Of a DNA stretch of 64,000 nucleotides, positions 52,708-61,706 are shown in pieces. How positions within the stretch are numbered: the stretch's first letter is position 1; the number at the start of each line of letters is the position of its first letter. Under the pieces are notes generated by a model. The model worked only from the letters and a program-made list of their open reading frames with translations, searched no databases and was not told the DNA's origin. Source of the stretch: Lysobacter sp. Root494 (GTDB lineage Bacteria > Pseudomonadota > Gammaproteobacteria > Xanthomonadales > Xanthomonadaceae); NCBI RefSeq assembly GCF_001427225.1, contig NZ_LMFH01000008.1, forward strand, positions 280,464 through 344,463, read 5' to 3'. The position numbers were made by a program, and so were the translations under genes.

Positions 52708-52957
52708 GGCGTTTCTCCCGTTCTGCCTCGGCGCATGCCATCACCGGCCTGCGCGAGCACCGGCGCACGGGTGCGCGGCACGATGAGATTGATCGCAGCG
52801 GACTGTATCCGGGGTGATGCACGAGCCAGGTAACGAACGCTTCACCGGCTCGTTTCCCGCAGTTATCGAAGCCGCCTGTTCATGCTGCTGCGATGAACAG
52901 CAGCCGGATGCCTTTGCTGCTGCGCACCAACGGCGTGCGCGGTGCGACCTACTTTCG

Positions 52958-53794
52958 TCAGGGAGCCGCGCGTGTCGCAACAACGGGGCGCATGTCTTCC
53001 GGTGCGACATCCTTCGGTGCGTCGAGCTTCAAAGCGCGCCGATAGCCTGCATGCAGGGCCTGGACCTTCGCGATATAGGCGCGGGTCTCGCGATACGGCG
53101 GCACGCCGCCAAAGCGCGCCACCGCACCGACGCCGGCGTTGTACGCCGCGGCAGCCAAGGTGAGATCGCCGCGGTAGCGGCGCAACAGCGAACGCAGGTG
53201 CTTTGCACCCGCCTCGATCGATTGTGTCGGCGAATACGCATCGGTGACGCCGTAACTACGCGCGGTCGCCGGCATCAGCTGCATCACGCCCAGCGCGCCC
53301 TTCGGTGACACCGCGTTCGCATCGAAACCGCTTTCGGCATGCGCAATCGCGCGCAGCCAGGCATCGTCGACACCCTGCTTCTTTGCCGCCGAGCGGAATT
53401 GCGCGGCGTAGCGTTCGGGTTGCGGTTTGCCGACATTGCCAAGGCCGGTATGCGCAGGTTCGCCGGGTGGTGTTTCGACGGTGAAGGACAACACCGGCGT
53501 CGAACCGGGCAACTTGCGCGTGCTATAGACGGTCACGCCGTCCTGCTCGCGTTCGTACAGGGTGCCGTTGATGACACCGAGCGCGCCCCACAGGTTGGGC
53601 AGCTTCACTGCGTTGTCGTCGATGTGTTTTTGTGTGCAGCGCGAACCCGGTTCGGGTGCGGTAGCGAGGCTGACGGTGCCGTCGCGCATGCAGCGATAGA
53701 CGGTGCGCGCCTGCACGACGGTTGTTCCGCACAGGAGCATCAACAGGAGCACCGTTGCCAGCGGCGCCCAAAACCTGGCGCTAGGCGCGTTCAT
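52958..53794 (-). CDS. Lytic transglycosylase (SLT family 1)
   Basis: A 278-residue exported murein hydrolase cleaving the MurNAc-GlcNAc bond. After a signal peptide/hydrophobic segment (about 10-28), a 100-residue beta-rich domain precedes the catalytic domain with Glu in IAHAESGFDANAVSPKGALG, VMQLMPATARSYGV, HLRSLLRRYRGDLTLAAAAYNAG and GVPPYRETRAYIAKVQALH. The CxxxG segment TVYRCMRDGTVSLATAPEPGSRC suggests a DUF4124-like disulfide domain at the N-terminus. Confidence 0.93.
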   Translation of the reverse strand: MNAPSARFWAPLATVLLLMLLCGTTVVQARTVYRCMRDGTVSLATAPEPGSRCTQKHIDDNAVKLPNLWGALGVINGTLYEREQDGVTVYSTRKLPGSTPVLSFTVETPPGEPAHTGLGNVGKPQPERYAAQFRSAAKKQGVDDAWLRAIAHAESGFDANAVSPKGALGVMQLMPATARSYGVTDAYSPTQSIEAGAKHLRSLLRRYRGDLTLAAAAYNAGVGAVARFGGVPPYRETRAYIAKVQALHAGYRRALKLDAPKDVAPEDMRPVVATRAAP

Positions 53795-53888
53795 GGCTAC
53801 GCAGTGTAGTGAGGCGCGCCCGCCCTCGCCTTGTGCCTATGGTTTACCCACTTGTGGCGCAAGCCTGCGCATCAGGCCTCGCGACTGT

Positions 53889-55217
53889 TCAGCCAGCCTG
53901 CGCCATGAATGTTTCGATTTCTTCGGCGCTGCGCGCCAGCCCACGCGTGAGGACGTCATGTCCGACCTTCGTGATCACCACATCGTCTTCGATGCGGATC
54001 CCGATGCCGCGCCACTTCGCGTCGACGCTGGTGTCGTCGGGCGCGATGTACAGGCCTGGCTCGATCGTGAAGACCATGCCCGGTTCGAGCAGGCGCGATT
54101 CACCGTCGATCCGGTATTCGCCGACGTCGTGCACGTCAAGGCCGAGCCAATGGCCGGTCTTGTGGCGATAGAAGCGGCGGTAGTGGCCGTCGACGATGTT
54201 CTTTTCAAGCTTGCCCTTGAGCAGGCCCAGCCGTAGCAATCCTTCGGTCAGCGTTTCGACGGCCGCGTTGTGCCCGGCTTCGTAGGGCACGCCGGGCAGC
54301 GCCTGCTCGCGTGCGGCCAGCTGCGCGGCGTCCACGAGGTCGTGCAGTGCACGCTGCTCCTTGCTGAAGCGGCCACTGACCGGAAACGTGCGGGTGATGT
54401 CGGCCGCGTAACCGCGATATTCGGCCCCGGCATCGACCAGCACCAGGTCGCCTTCATTGATCGGCGCATTGTTGGCGCGGTAGTGCAGAACGCAGGCGTT
54501 GCTGCCCGCGCCCACGATGCTGCCGTATGCGGCTTCTGCGTCGTGCTGGCGGAAGACGCGCTCGATCTCGGCCTGCAGTTCGTACTCGCGCATGCCGGCC
54601 CGCACTGCCCGCATCGCCGACTGGTGCGCGAGCACGGTGATGTCGGCGGCACGCTGCATCAGCCGGAGTTCGTCGCGGTCCTTGAACAGGCGCATCTCGT
54701 CGAGCAGGTGGCCGAGTTCGAGGAATTCATGTGGGGGCTCCGCACCCAGCCTTACCTGCGCGCGCACGCGGTTGACCCAGCCGATCAGCTTGAGGTCGAA
54801 CTCCTGGTCGCGGCCGAAGTGGTAATAGACGCGCGTGCGCCCTTCGAGCAGGCCGGGCAGGATGTCGTCGAGATCGCCGATCGGATACGCATCATCGAAG
54901 CCAAAGGCTTCGACTGCACCTTCGGGACCCTGGCGCGGCCCGTCCCAGGCTTCGCGTTCGGGGTCGCGTTCGCGGCAGAACAGCAGCGTTTCGCCGTGCT
55001 TGCGCCCGGGCACCAGTACCAGCACGGCATCGGGTTCGGCGAAACCGGTGAGATACCAGAAGTCGGAATCCTGACGGTACGGATAGTGCGTGTCGCGGCT
55101 GCGCACCACTTCCTTTGCCGCGGGCAGGACCAGGATCGCCTCGTCGCCGGCCATGCGCATGAGCTGCTTGCGGCGGCGGGCGTTGATGCGGGTGGGGATG
55201 GCGAGCGGTTTGATCAT
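53889..55217 (-). CDS. pepP: Xaa-Pro aminopeptidase
   Basis: A 442-residue M24B dimanganese peptidase removing N-terminal residues preceding proline. The N-terminal domain has HYPYRQDSDFWYLTGF. The catalytic ligands lie in LVDAGAEYRGYAADITRTFP (two Asp), TGHWLGLDVHDVG (His), EPGMVFTIEPGLY (Glu) and GIGIRIEDDVVIT (Glu). In gammaproteobacteria ygfB-pepP-ubiH form an operon; here ygfB is upstream with a 231-bp gap filled by a repeat element. Confidence 0.95.
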   Translation of the reverse strand: MIKPLAIPTRINARRRKQLMRMAGDEAILVLPAAKEVVRSRDTHYPYRQDSDFWYLTGFAEPDAVLVLVPGRKHGETLLFCRERDPEREAWDGPRQGPEGAVEAFGFDDAYPIGDLDDILPGLLEGRTRVYYHFGRDQEFDLKLIGWVNRVRAQVRLGAEPPHEFLELGHLLDEMRLFKDRDELRLMQRAADITVLAHQSAMRAVRAGMREYELQAEIERVFRQHDAEAAYGSIVGAGSNACVLHYRANNAPINEGDLVLVDAGAEYRGYAADITRTFPVSGRFSKEQRALHDLVDAAQLAAREQALPGVPYEAGHNAAVETLTEGLLRLGLLKGKLEKNIVDGHYRRFYRHKTGHWLGLDVHDVGEYRIDGESRLLEPGMVFTIEPGLYIAPDDTSVDAKWRGIGIRIEDDVVITKVGHDVLTRGLARSAEEIETFMAQAG

Positions 55218-55244
55218 CGGTGCATTTTTTGCCGGGACTCCGAG

Positions 55245-55410
55245 CGTGCGTCTGCGTTTGCCCGTCGTTCCCGCGAAGTAGGAAATCCAGTGACGCTGCC
55301 TTTGCCGTTGTTTTTTCCCGTCATGGCAAAAAACGAGTACCAGTGGCTTTGCTCTTGTGTTTGCCCGCGACCCGTCAACGGACAAAAACACGTCATCGCG
55401 GGGATGACGA
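55245..55410. repeat. Repeat element between pepP and ygfB
   Basis: A left arm CGTCGTTCCCGCGAAGTAGG (55263-55282) and a right arm CGTCATC-GCGG-GGATGACG (about 55391-55409) bracket about 120 bases that also contain GCCGTTGTTTTTTCCCG. The arms match the GTCATTCC-type palindromes seen at three other places in the window. No gene lies in 55218-55448. Confidence 0.6.
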
Positions 55411-55448
55411 TCTGCCGAAACCGTGCGCGTTGCGCACGAGCCAGATGA

Positions 55449-55997
55449 TCAATTGAACCTCTGCCGATGCTGCGCCGCCATCACGCAGTCGCCGTGCAGC
55501 AGCAGTGCTGCCACGCGGACGAACTCTTCGAGTTCGACCAGCGCTTCCTCGTCCTCCTCATCGCCTTCGTCCTGCGGTTGCGCGGCGGCGAGTTTGGCGA
55601 TGTCGGCGAGCGCTTCACGACTGTCTTCGGACAAGGCAGGCGCGGCGCCCGCCGCGAGGCCGAATCCGCCGAGAAATCCGCGGCACCAGTCGAACAGCGC
55701 ACCACTGCGCTCGGCAAGGGAGTCATCGGGACCCGGCAGGAGCAGCTCGAATTCGAAGCTGCGGTCGGCGAGTTGCGCGGCACTGGCCAGGCGCATGTCA
55801 TCGAGCGCGCTGCCTTCGCTCACCGCAGGCAACGACGGATCCGCCAACACCTTGCCCAGCCACTGGCGATCCGAAGCGCCGCCACCGGCCAGCCAGCCGC
55901 ACAGGCTGCCGTGTAGTTCGGACACCGGCACCGACAGGGCCAGAGCGCGGATTTCGCCTTCCAGGGCGGCGGGTGCGGGCAAATCGGGAGAGGACAC
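55449..55997 (-). CDS. ygfB: YgfB/UPF0149 family protein
   Basis: A 182-residue cytoplasmic all-helical protein: SELHGSLCGWLAGGGASD at the N-terminus, FDWCRGFLGGFGLAAG in the middle, and an acidic C-terminus (DEGDEEDEEALVELEEFVRVA) ending LLLHGDCVMAAQHRQ. The FLxGF and LHG patterns are conserved in UPF0149. The start is GTG 55997. It has been linked to regulation in pseudomonads, but the general function is unknown. It is upstream of pepP as in E. coli. Confidence 0.9.
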   Translation of the reverse strand: MSSPDLPAPAALEGEIRALALSVPVSELHGSLCGWLAGGGASDRQWLGKVLADPSLPAVSEGSALDDMRLASAAQLADRSFEFELLLPGPDDSLAERSGALFDWCRGFLGGFGLAAGAAPALSEDSREALADIAKLAAAQPQDEGDEEDEEALVELEEFVRVAALLLHGDCVMAAQHRQRFN

Positions 55998-56107
55998 GAA
56001 TTGTTTTCGGCGTGAACGGGGGATACCCGGAGTTTAACGGCAGACGCGAGGCTGGCGGCAGGCTTCCGCTGCCGTACACTCCTCGAAACGCCCAACGGCC
56101 GGGGTCC

Positions 56108-59100
56108 GTGCGTCTCTTTTCTTCATCAACTGCCTGCCTGATCGCGATGATCGCAGGCCTGTTCGGCGCAGTCCTGGCTCCCGATGCCGGAGCGCTGACG
56201 CGCGATTATTACTTCGCGCGTCTCGGCAGCGAGCGTGGCCTCGGGCAGAACACCGTGAATGCGCTGGCGCAGGATGCGCAGGGCTTCGTCTGGGTCGCGA
56301 CCCAGGGCGGCCTGCACCGCTACGACGGCCAGCGTTACGTGCAGTACCGGCACGATCCGCGGGATCCGGCAAGCCTTCCCGACAGTTATGTCACCGCGCT
56401 GGCGCCGGAAGGCGACCATTCGCTCTGGGTGGGCTCCTATTCCCAGTATGTAGCCCGCCTCAACCTGGCCACGGGTGAAATTCGCCATTACGCAGTACCC
56501 GACGGAGAACAGACGCAGCGCGAAGTCGAGGCCCTGCTGCCGCATGCCGGCAAGGTCTGGGTCGGCACGCTGGCGGGGCTGGAACGGCTGGATCCGGAAA
56601 CCGGCACGCGCGACCGGGTGATCACACTCGATTCGCGAGCCCTGCGCGACGCGCCGCGCCAATCGCTGGTAGCCGGCCGCGACGGCGAGGTCTGGTACGG
56701 CACGCGGACGGGGCTTTACCGGATCGGACCCCGTGGTGGCGTGGAGCGGATCCGGCCAAACATGCCGATACGGGCACTGGCGTTCGACCATCGCGGCCAA
56801 CTGTGGATCGGGACGATGCAGGGCCTGTACCGGCTGGCCTCGGACGGACGATCGCTGCTGAGGGTCTGGCCCGCCATCGGCGAGTCCGCGCCGGAAGTGC
56901 GCGCGATAGTGGAAGCGCCCGACCACCAGCTGTGGATCTCGCTGTCCCGGCAAGGCGTGCTGCGGTTCGATCCGGCGAACGGGCACGCCTTGCAGTTGCG
57001 TGAACAGCCGGGCGTGACCTCGGGCCTGCCGGAAGACGGCATCAACACGCTGATGATCGACCAGGGCGGGATGCTCTGGCTGGGCGGCGATTTCCGTGGC
57101 GTCACCGTGACCGATCCGCTCGGCACGCGATTTGCCTACATCCTCAATCTCGACAGTGGCGGCCACCATAATCCCGCGACCGACGACAGCGTCCGCGCCA
57201 TCGCGGAAGACCCGAGCGGCGCACTGTGGCTCGGCACCGATGATGCAAGGCTATTGCGTTACGACGCCTCCGCGGACCGCTTCGAGGACTTCACGCCGCG
57301 CCTGCCGCTTCCGCCCGGGAGCGACCGCGCGCGCGTAATGGCCCTGGTGCGCGAGCCCGCCGGCAACATCTGGATCGGCACGATGCGCGGACTAATGCGC
57401 CTGGATCCTCGCCGCGGCAGCATCGAACCCGTTGCGTTGGGCCGCTACACCGATACGCCGATACGCAGTCTCACGCTCACGCGCAGTGGCGCTCTCTGGA
57501 TCGGCACGGCGAACAATGGCGCGCTGCGTTACTCGTCCGATGGCGAAGTGCTGCACTACGGACATCGCGATGGTGATCCGCACCAGCTCTCGCACCCGGC
57601 CGTGCACGCCGTGCTCGAAGACCGGCGGGGCCGCATCTGGCTGGGCACCGGTGATGGTCTCGATGTGCTCGATCCAGCCACTGGCCAGCTTCGTCACTTC
57701 CGCCACGACCTCAATGCGCCCGGCAGCCTGCCGGGCAACCTGGTCCGCACGTTGTGGCAGGCGACCGACGGGCACATCTGGGTGGGCACGCATGCCGGCC
57801 TGAGCCGGGTCATCGAAAACGGGAATGGCAGCATCGCCTTCGTCCACCCGTTGGCCGACGCATTGCACGACCGGCCGGTGCCGGTGGTGTATTCGATGAT
57901 CGAAGCACCGGCCGGAACCTTGTGGCTGGGCACCGACAACGGACTGACGCGCTTCGACGTGAGGAACGATCGTTACCGCATCTACGGCATGGCCGATGGC
58001 CTGCAGGATCTCGAATTCAACGGCGGCGCAGCCACGATATTGGGGGATGGCCGGCTCGCCTTCGGCGGCGTACGCGGGCTCAACGTGTTCGATCCGCGTC
58101 CGCTTCGCGACTCGCCCTACCTGCCGCCGTTGCGCCTGCTGTCGGCGCGCATCGGCAGCGAGGCCTCGGGCAACCAGGGCGTTCTCCCGCAATCGGGCGC
58201 GCTGTCGATTCCCGATGGCGCGGACCTGCTGCGGCTGCGTGTTGGCGCACTCGATTACGCACCTTCCGCCGACATCCAGTATCGCTATCGGCTCGAAGGA
58301 TTCGATCCGATGTGGATCGACAATGGTCGCCAGCAGGACATCACCTACACCCGGCTCCCGCCCGGCAAATACGTGCTGCGCGTGCAGGCGACCAACCGCG
58401 ACGGCGTCTGGAACCCGCAGGAACTGCGGCTGCCGGTGCAGGTCCTGCCGCCGTGGTGGCGGCACCCGCGCGTGATCGCATTCGCTGCCCTGCTACTGCT
58501 GTCGTTCGTTGCCGTCGTCGCCTGGCGCCGGCACCAGCAGCTACGCCGCGAACGTGGCCTGTTCGAAGCGATCCGCGAACGCGAGCAGCGCCTCAAGCTT
58601 TCGTTGTGGGGGTCGGGCGAGGTTTTCTGGGACTACGACCTGCAGCGCGGCGAGATGCACGCCATGCGCATCGACGAACACGGCATGCAGGATCCCGATA
58701 CCGCCGTGCAGATGGAAATCGTCAGCGAACACGAGGTGCATCCGGAAGACCTGCCGCGATTGCGCGAACAGCTCATCCAGCACCTGCGCGGCGAATCGCC
58801 GGTGCTGCTGTCCGAACATCGCGTCCGCCTGGCCAATGGCCACTGGGCATGGATGCTCGCGCGCGGACGCGTGGTCGACCGCGCCCAGAACGGCCGTGCC
58901 CTGCGCATCGCCGGCACCGCTCGCGATGTCACCGCCACGCGCAACGCCGATCGCGAACGCCGCATCGCCAGTGAAGTGTTGCGCAGCATGACCGAAGCGG
59001 TGTGCGTGTTCGACCGCGACTTCTCGTTCGTATCGGTCAATCCGGCGTTCACCCGGATGACGGGTTACAGCGACGTGGAAGTGCTCGGCCGCGACACGTC

Positions 59101-60661
59101 GCTGCTCAACAGCTCGCAACACGACGCCGAGTTCTACCGGCAGATGCGCACGCGGCTGGAGCGCGACGGACGCTGGTCGGGCGAACTGTGGCAGCAGCGC
59201 AAGGATGGACAGGAGTTCCTATGCTCGGTGCAGGCCATCGTCGTGCTGGACGCTTCCGGCCAGCGCAGCCATTACGTGGGCGTGCTCGGCGACATCACCG
59301 ACCAGAAACGCGCCGAGCAGGAACTGCGCTATCTCGCCAACTACGACACGCTCACCAGCCTGCCCAACCGCACGCTGCTGTCGGAACGCCTGTCGCGCGC
59401 GATCGTGCGTGCGCGCAGGCAGGGCAAGCGCATTGCGGTGCTGTTCCTCGACCTCGACCGCTTCAAGGACATCAACGATTCCCTCGGCCATGCCGCCGGC
59501 GATCGCATCCTCCGCGCGGCCGCGGCGCGGTTGCAGAGCACGGTTGGGCCCCAGCACACCGTCGCGCGACTTGGCGGCGACGAGTTCACGGTCGTGCTCG
59601 AAGACCTCGACACGATTGCCGAAGCAGAACAGGTCGCGCGCAGGATCATTGACGCCTTCAGCCAGCCGCTGGATATCGATGACCGCCACGACGTGTCGAT
59701 CTCGCCTTCGATCGGGATCAGCCTCTATCCGGACCACGCGCAGATCCCCACCGACCTGCTCAAGCATTCCGATACGGCGATGTACCAGGCGAAGGCTGCC
59801 GGTCGCCGTACCTTCATGCGCTACACCGACGCGATGGACGTGGAAATCCGCCAGCGCGCCACGATTTCCGCGGCGCTGCGCAAGGTGCTCGACCGCAACG
59901 AACTGCAGCTCGTGTTCCAGCCGAAACTTTCGCTGGCGCAGATGCGCATCACCGGCGTTGAGGCGTTGTTGCGCTGGCACAGCCCCGAGTACGGCGAGAT
60001 TCCGCCGGACCGCTTCATCCCCCTGGCCGAAGAAAGCGGCCTGATCCTCGAGATCGGCGAATGGGCCATGCAGGAGGCCTGCGCGACCCTGCAGCAATGG
60101 CGCGAACAGGGCCTCGAGGATGTCTCGGTAGCGGTGAACGTGTCCGCCATGCAGCTGGCGCGAGGCCATCTGTCGGACGTCGTCGCGCGGGCCCTCGCCG
60201 GCCGCGACATCCCGCCGCATCGCCTCCAACTGGAACTCACTGAAACCGTGATCATGGCCAACGCCGAGCAGAACGCCGCGATGCTCCAGGCGATCCGCGA
60301 CATCGGCGTGGGGCTGGCGATCGACGACTTCGGTACCGGCTACTCGTCGCTGTCGTACCTGAAGCGACTGCCGCTGACCACGCTCAAGATCGACAAGGAA
60401 TTCATCGGCGACCTCACGCGCGACGCGGACGACGAAGCCATTACCGGCGCGGTGATCGCGATGGCGCATTCGCTGGGCCTGACCGTGGTGGCCGAAGGTG
60501 TGGAGACCGAAGCCCAGGTCAAGTTCCTGCACGATCATGGCTGCGACGAGATCCAGGGTTACTGGCTGGCCCGTCCTTTGCGTGCGGACGAATGCGCGAC
60601 CTTCCTGCACAGCTGGGCGACCGCCGCCGCCGAAACCGGGCGCCAGGCGGTGTCGGGCTGA
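56108..60661 (+). CDS. Propeller-sensor c-di-GMP protein: 14 blades, PAS x2, GGDEF-EAL
   Basis: A 1517-residue membrane signalling protein starting at GTG 56108 (VRLFSSSTACLIAMIAGLFG acts as signal/anchor). Residues about 30-690 hold 14 repeats of the Reg_prop type (for example VWVATQGGLHRYDG, LWIGTMQGLYRL), i.e. two seven-bladed propellers; about 715-780 is a Y_Y_Y domain (GFDPMWIDNGRQQ, LPPGKYVLRVQATN). One transmembrane helix (786-806) leads to two PAS domains (about 828-935 and 955-1080), GGDEF at 1156 (RLGGDEFTVV, no RxxD I-site) and an intact EAL domain (EALLRW at 1285, DDFGTGYSS at 1406). Both catalytic motifs look intact; net activity is unknown. Confidence 0.93.
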   Translation: MRLFSSSTACLIAMIAGLFGAVLAPDAGALTRDYYFARLGSERGLGQNTVNALAQDAQGFVWVATQGGLHRYDGQRYVQYRHDPRDPASLPDSYVTALAPEGDHSLWVGSYSQYVARLNLATGEIRHYAVPDGEQTQREVEALLPHAGKVWVGTLAGLERLDPETGTRDRVITLDSRALRDAPRQSLVAGRDGEVWYGTRTGLYRIGPRGGVERIRPNMPIRALAFDHRGQLWIGTMQGLYRLASDGRSLLRVWPAIGESAPEVRAIVEAPDHQLWISLSRQGVLRFDPANGHALQLREQPGVTSGLPEDGINTLMIDQGGMLWLGGDFRGVTVTDPLGTRFAYILNLDSGGHHNPATDDSVRAIAEDPSGALWLGTDDARLLRYDASADRFEDFTPRLPLPPGSDRARVMALVREPAGNIWIGTMRGLMRLDPRRGSIEPVALGRYTDTPIRSLTLTRSGALWIGTANNGALRYSSDGEVLHYGHRDGDPHQLSHPAVHAVLEDRRGRIWLGTGDGLDVLDPATGQLRHFRHDLNAPGSLPGNLVRTLWQATDGHIWVGTHAGLSRVIENGNGSIAFVHPLADALHDRPVPVVYSMIEAPAGTLWLGTDNGLTRFDVRNDRYRIYGMADGLQDLEFNGGAATILGDGRLAFGGVRGLNVFDPRPLRDSPYLPPLRLLSARIGSEASGNQGVLPQSGALSIPDGADLLRLRVGALDYAPSADIQYRYRLEGFDPMWIDNGRQQDITYTRLPPGKYVLRVQATNRDGVWNPQELRLPVQVLPPWWRHPRVIAFAALLLLSFVAVVAWRRHQQLRRERGLFEAIREREQRLKLSLWGSGEVFWDYDLQRGEMHAMRIDEHGMQDPDTAVQMEIVSEHEVHPEDLPRLREQLIQHLRGESPVLLSEHRVRLANGHWAWMLARGRVVDRAQNGRALRIAGTARDVTATRNADRERRIASEVLRSMTEAVCVFDRDFSFVSVNPAFTRMTGYSDVEVLGRDTSLLNSSQHDAEFYRQMRTRLERDGRWSGELWQQRKDGQEFLCSVQAIVVLDASGQRSHYVGVLGDITDQKRAEQELRYLANYDTLTSLPNRTLLSERLSRAIVRARRQGKRIAVLFLDLDRFKDINDSLGHAAGDRILRAAAARLQSTVGPQHTVARLGGDEFTVVLEDLDTIAEAEQVARRIIDAFSQPLDIDDRHDVSISPSIGISLYPDHAQIPTDLLKHSDTAMYQAKAAGRRTFMRYTDAMDVEIRQRATISAALRKVLDRNELQLVFQPKLSLAQMRITGVEALLRWHSPEYGEIPPDRFIPLAEESGLILEIGEWAMQEACATLQQWREQGLEDVSVAVNVSAMQLARGHLSDVVARALAGRDIPPHRLQLELTETVIMANAEQNAAMLQAIRDIGVGLAIDDFGTGYSSLSYLKRLPLTTLKIDKEFIGDLTRDADDEAITGAVIAMAHSLGLTVVAEGVETEAQVKFLHDHGCDEIQGYWLARPLRADECATFLHSWATAAAETGRQAVSG

Positions 60662-60711
60662 GCGTCCGCCGTCGCCTTGACCCGCTCCCGCGCGGTCCCC
60701 ATCATCCGCCC

Positions 60712-60933
60712 ATGGACCGCAATCAACTGATCGACGAGCTGCTGAATCTGTCGGCCCGCCTCGACGAGCTGGCCGTGCAGGCGCGCCGGCTCAGCGAAGA
60801 AAACCGCAGCCTGCGTCTGCAGCAGGAGCAGCTGGTCAACGAGCGATCCACTTTGCTGACCAAGAACGAGCAGGCGCGGACGCGGGTCGAAGCCATGATT
60901 GCGCGGCTCAAGTCGCTGGAGCAGCACACGTGA
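60712..60933 (+). CDS. ZapB-like coiled-coil protein (TIGR02449 type)
   Basis: A 73-residue, almost fully coiled-coil protein: LIDELLNLSARLDELAVQ followed by SEENRSLRLQQEQL and ERSTLLTKNEQARTRVEAMI. It lies directly upstream of zapA and overlaps it by four bases (GTGA), the arrangement of the small TIGR02449 family. Its size and position suggest a ZapA-associated division factor, but the family is not the same as E. coli ZapB. Confidence 0.85.
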   Translation: MDRNQLIDELLNLSARLDELAVQARRLSEENRSLRLQQEQLVNERSTLLTKNEQARTRVEAMIARLKSLEQHT

Positions 60934-61241
60934 GTTCAAAAGCCAGCGAGCCGGTCAGCATCCGTCTTCTCGATCGCGAATACACGATCGGCTGCGAGCC
61001 CGATGAGCGCGACAGCCTCATGGCGGCAGCGAAATTGCTCGACAACAAGATGCGCGAGATCCGTGGCAACAACCGGATGGCTGCACTCGATCGCGTCGCC
61101 GTTCTCGCTGCACTGAATCTCGCGCATGAATTGCAGCTCCTGCGCAACGAAGGCGACGGCCGTGATCGCGAGATCGTGCGCACCCTCGACGATCTGCACC
61201 GGAAGTTGGACGGATTGTTCGACGGCACCCCGTCGCGCTGA
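60930..61241 (+). CDS. zapA: Cell division protein ZapA
   Basis: A 103-residue protein that bundles FtsZ filaments. The N-terminal globular part reads VSIRLLDREYTIGCEPDERDSLMAAAKLLDNKM, followed by the coiled-coil RVAVLAALNLAHELQLLRNEG and LDDLHRKLDGLF, standard for ZapA. GTG start at 60930 overlapping the upstream stop. 6S RNA and fau follow, a conserved gammaproteobacterial order. Confidence 0.94.
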   Translation: MSSKASEPVSIRLLDREYTIGCEPDERDSLMAAAKLLDNKMREIRGNNRMAALDRVAVLAALNLAHELQLLRNEGDGRDREIVRTLDDLHRKLDGLFDGTPSR

Positions 61242-61366
61242 ATACCGCAGGAAACAAGGCTATTTCACTGCCGCCCTGGCTGCTGTTGCCGTGCGTTCCA
61301 GCCAGCGATCTGAATCGCAACAGTCTCCGCGCCGACGAGCGGACTATCGCTTCGACGCTCCGGCGC

Positions 61367-61372
61367 TATAAT
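61367..61372 (+). promoter_or_regulatory. -10 element of the 6S RNA promoter
   Basis: TATAAT ends nine bases before the predicted 6S RNA 5' end at 61381. The -35 region is not a good match to TTGACA. Confidence 0.65.
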
Positions 61373-61380
61373 TTGCGCAC

Positions 61381-61565
61381 GTCCTCTGCTGTGCGCGACA
61401 GCCTGCGCAAACATTCGCCTTGTCCCTTAATGACGACCATGGGGGCGCAGCGGAAGCCCGGAGTGCATGTCCGCCCTGTAGCGGAAAGCCCGAAGGCATC
61501 CAAGCGTTCCCACTTGAACCCCGGGTTCAAGGTCGTTTCGCAGGCATCGCACACCGGCGGAGGAC
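61381..61565 (+). ncRNA. ssrS: 6S RNA
   Basis: About 185 nt located between zapA and fau, the conserved place for ssrS. The 5' end GTCCTC pairs with the 3' end GAGGAC, and GTGCG (61391-61395) with CGCAC (61549-61553). The conserved internal hairpin CTTGAACCC-C-GGGTTCAAG (61513-61531) corresponds to the CUUGAACC...GGUUCAAG element of E. coli 6S RNA. The 3' end is followed by TTTTTA. Length matches the E. coli molecule (184 nt). 6S RNA mimics an open promoter and sequesters sigma-70 holoenzyme. Confidence 0.9.
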
Positions 61566-61706
61566 TTTTTATTCTTGTCGCGCGACGCCAGACGTCGCGT
61601 TGTCGTGTCGCAAAGACGGCTTGCAGCCTTTCGGTTCGCAACTTTCGCGGCGCACGTACTCTCGAGAGCGCATGCCGAATGAGCATCTTCCCGGCGCGCC
61701 ATCCGC

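Noticed and set aside
52741..53010. Small minus-strand frame (89 codons) between the EF-hand protein 2 and the transglycosylase
   Set aside because: No ribosome site or motif; it overlaps the transglycosylase 3' end and consists mainly of shuffled Arg/Ala/His codons.
59219..60610. 463-codon minus-strand frame opposite the GGDEF-EAL domains
   Set aside because: The plus strand shows intact GGDEF and EAL motifs in one frame; the antisense frame has no recognisable motif.
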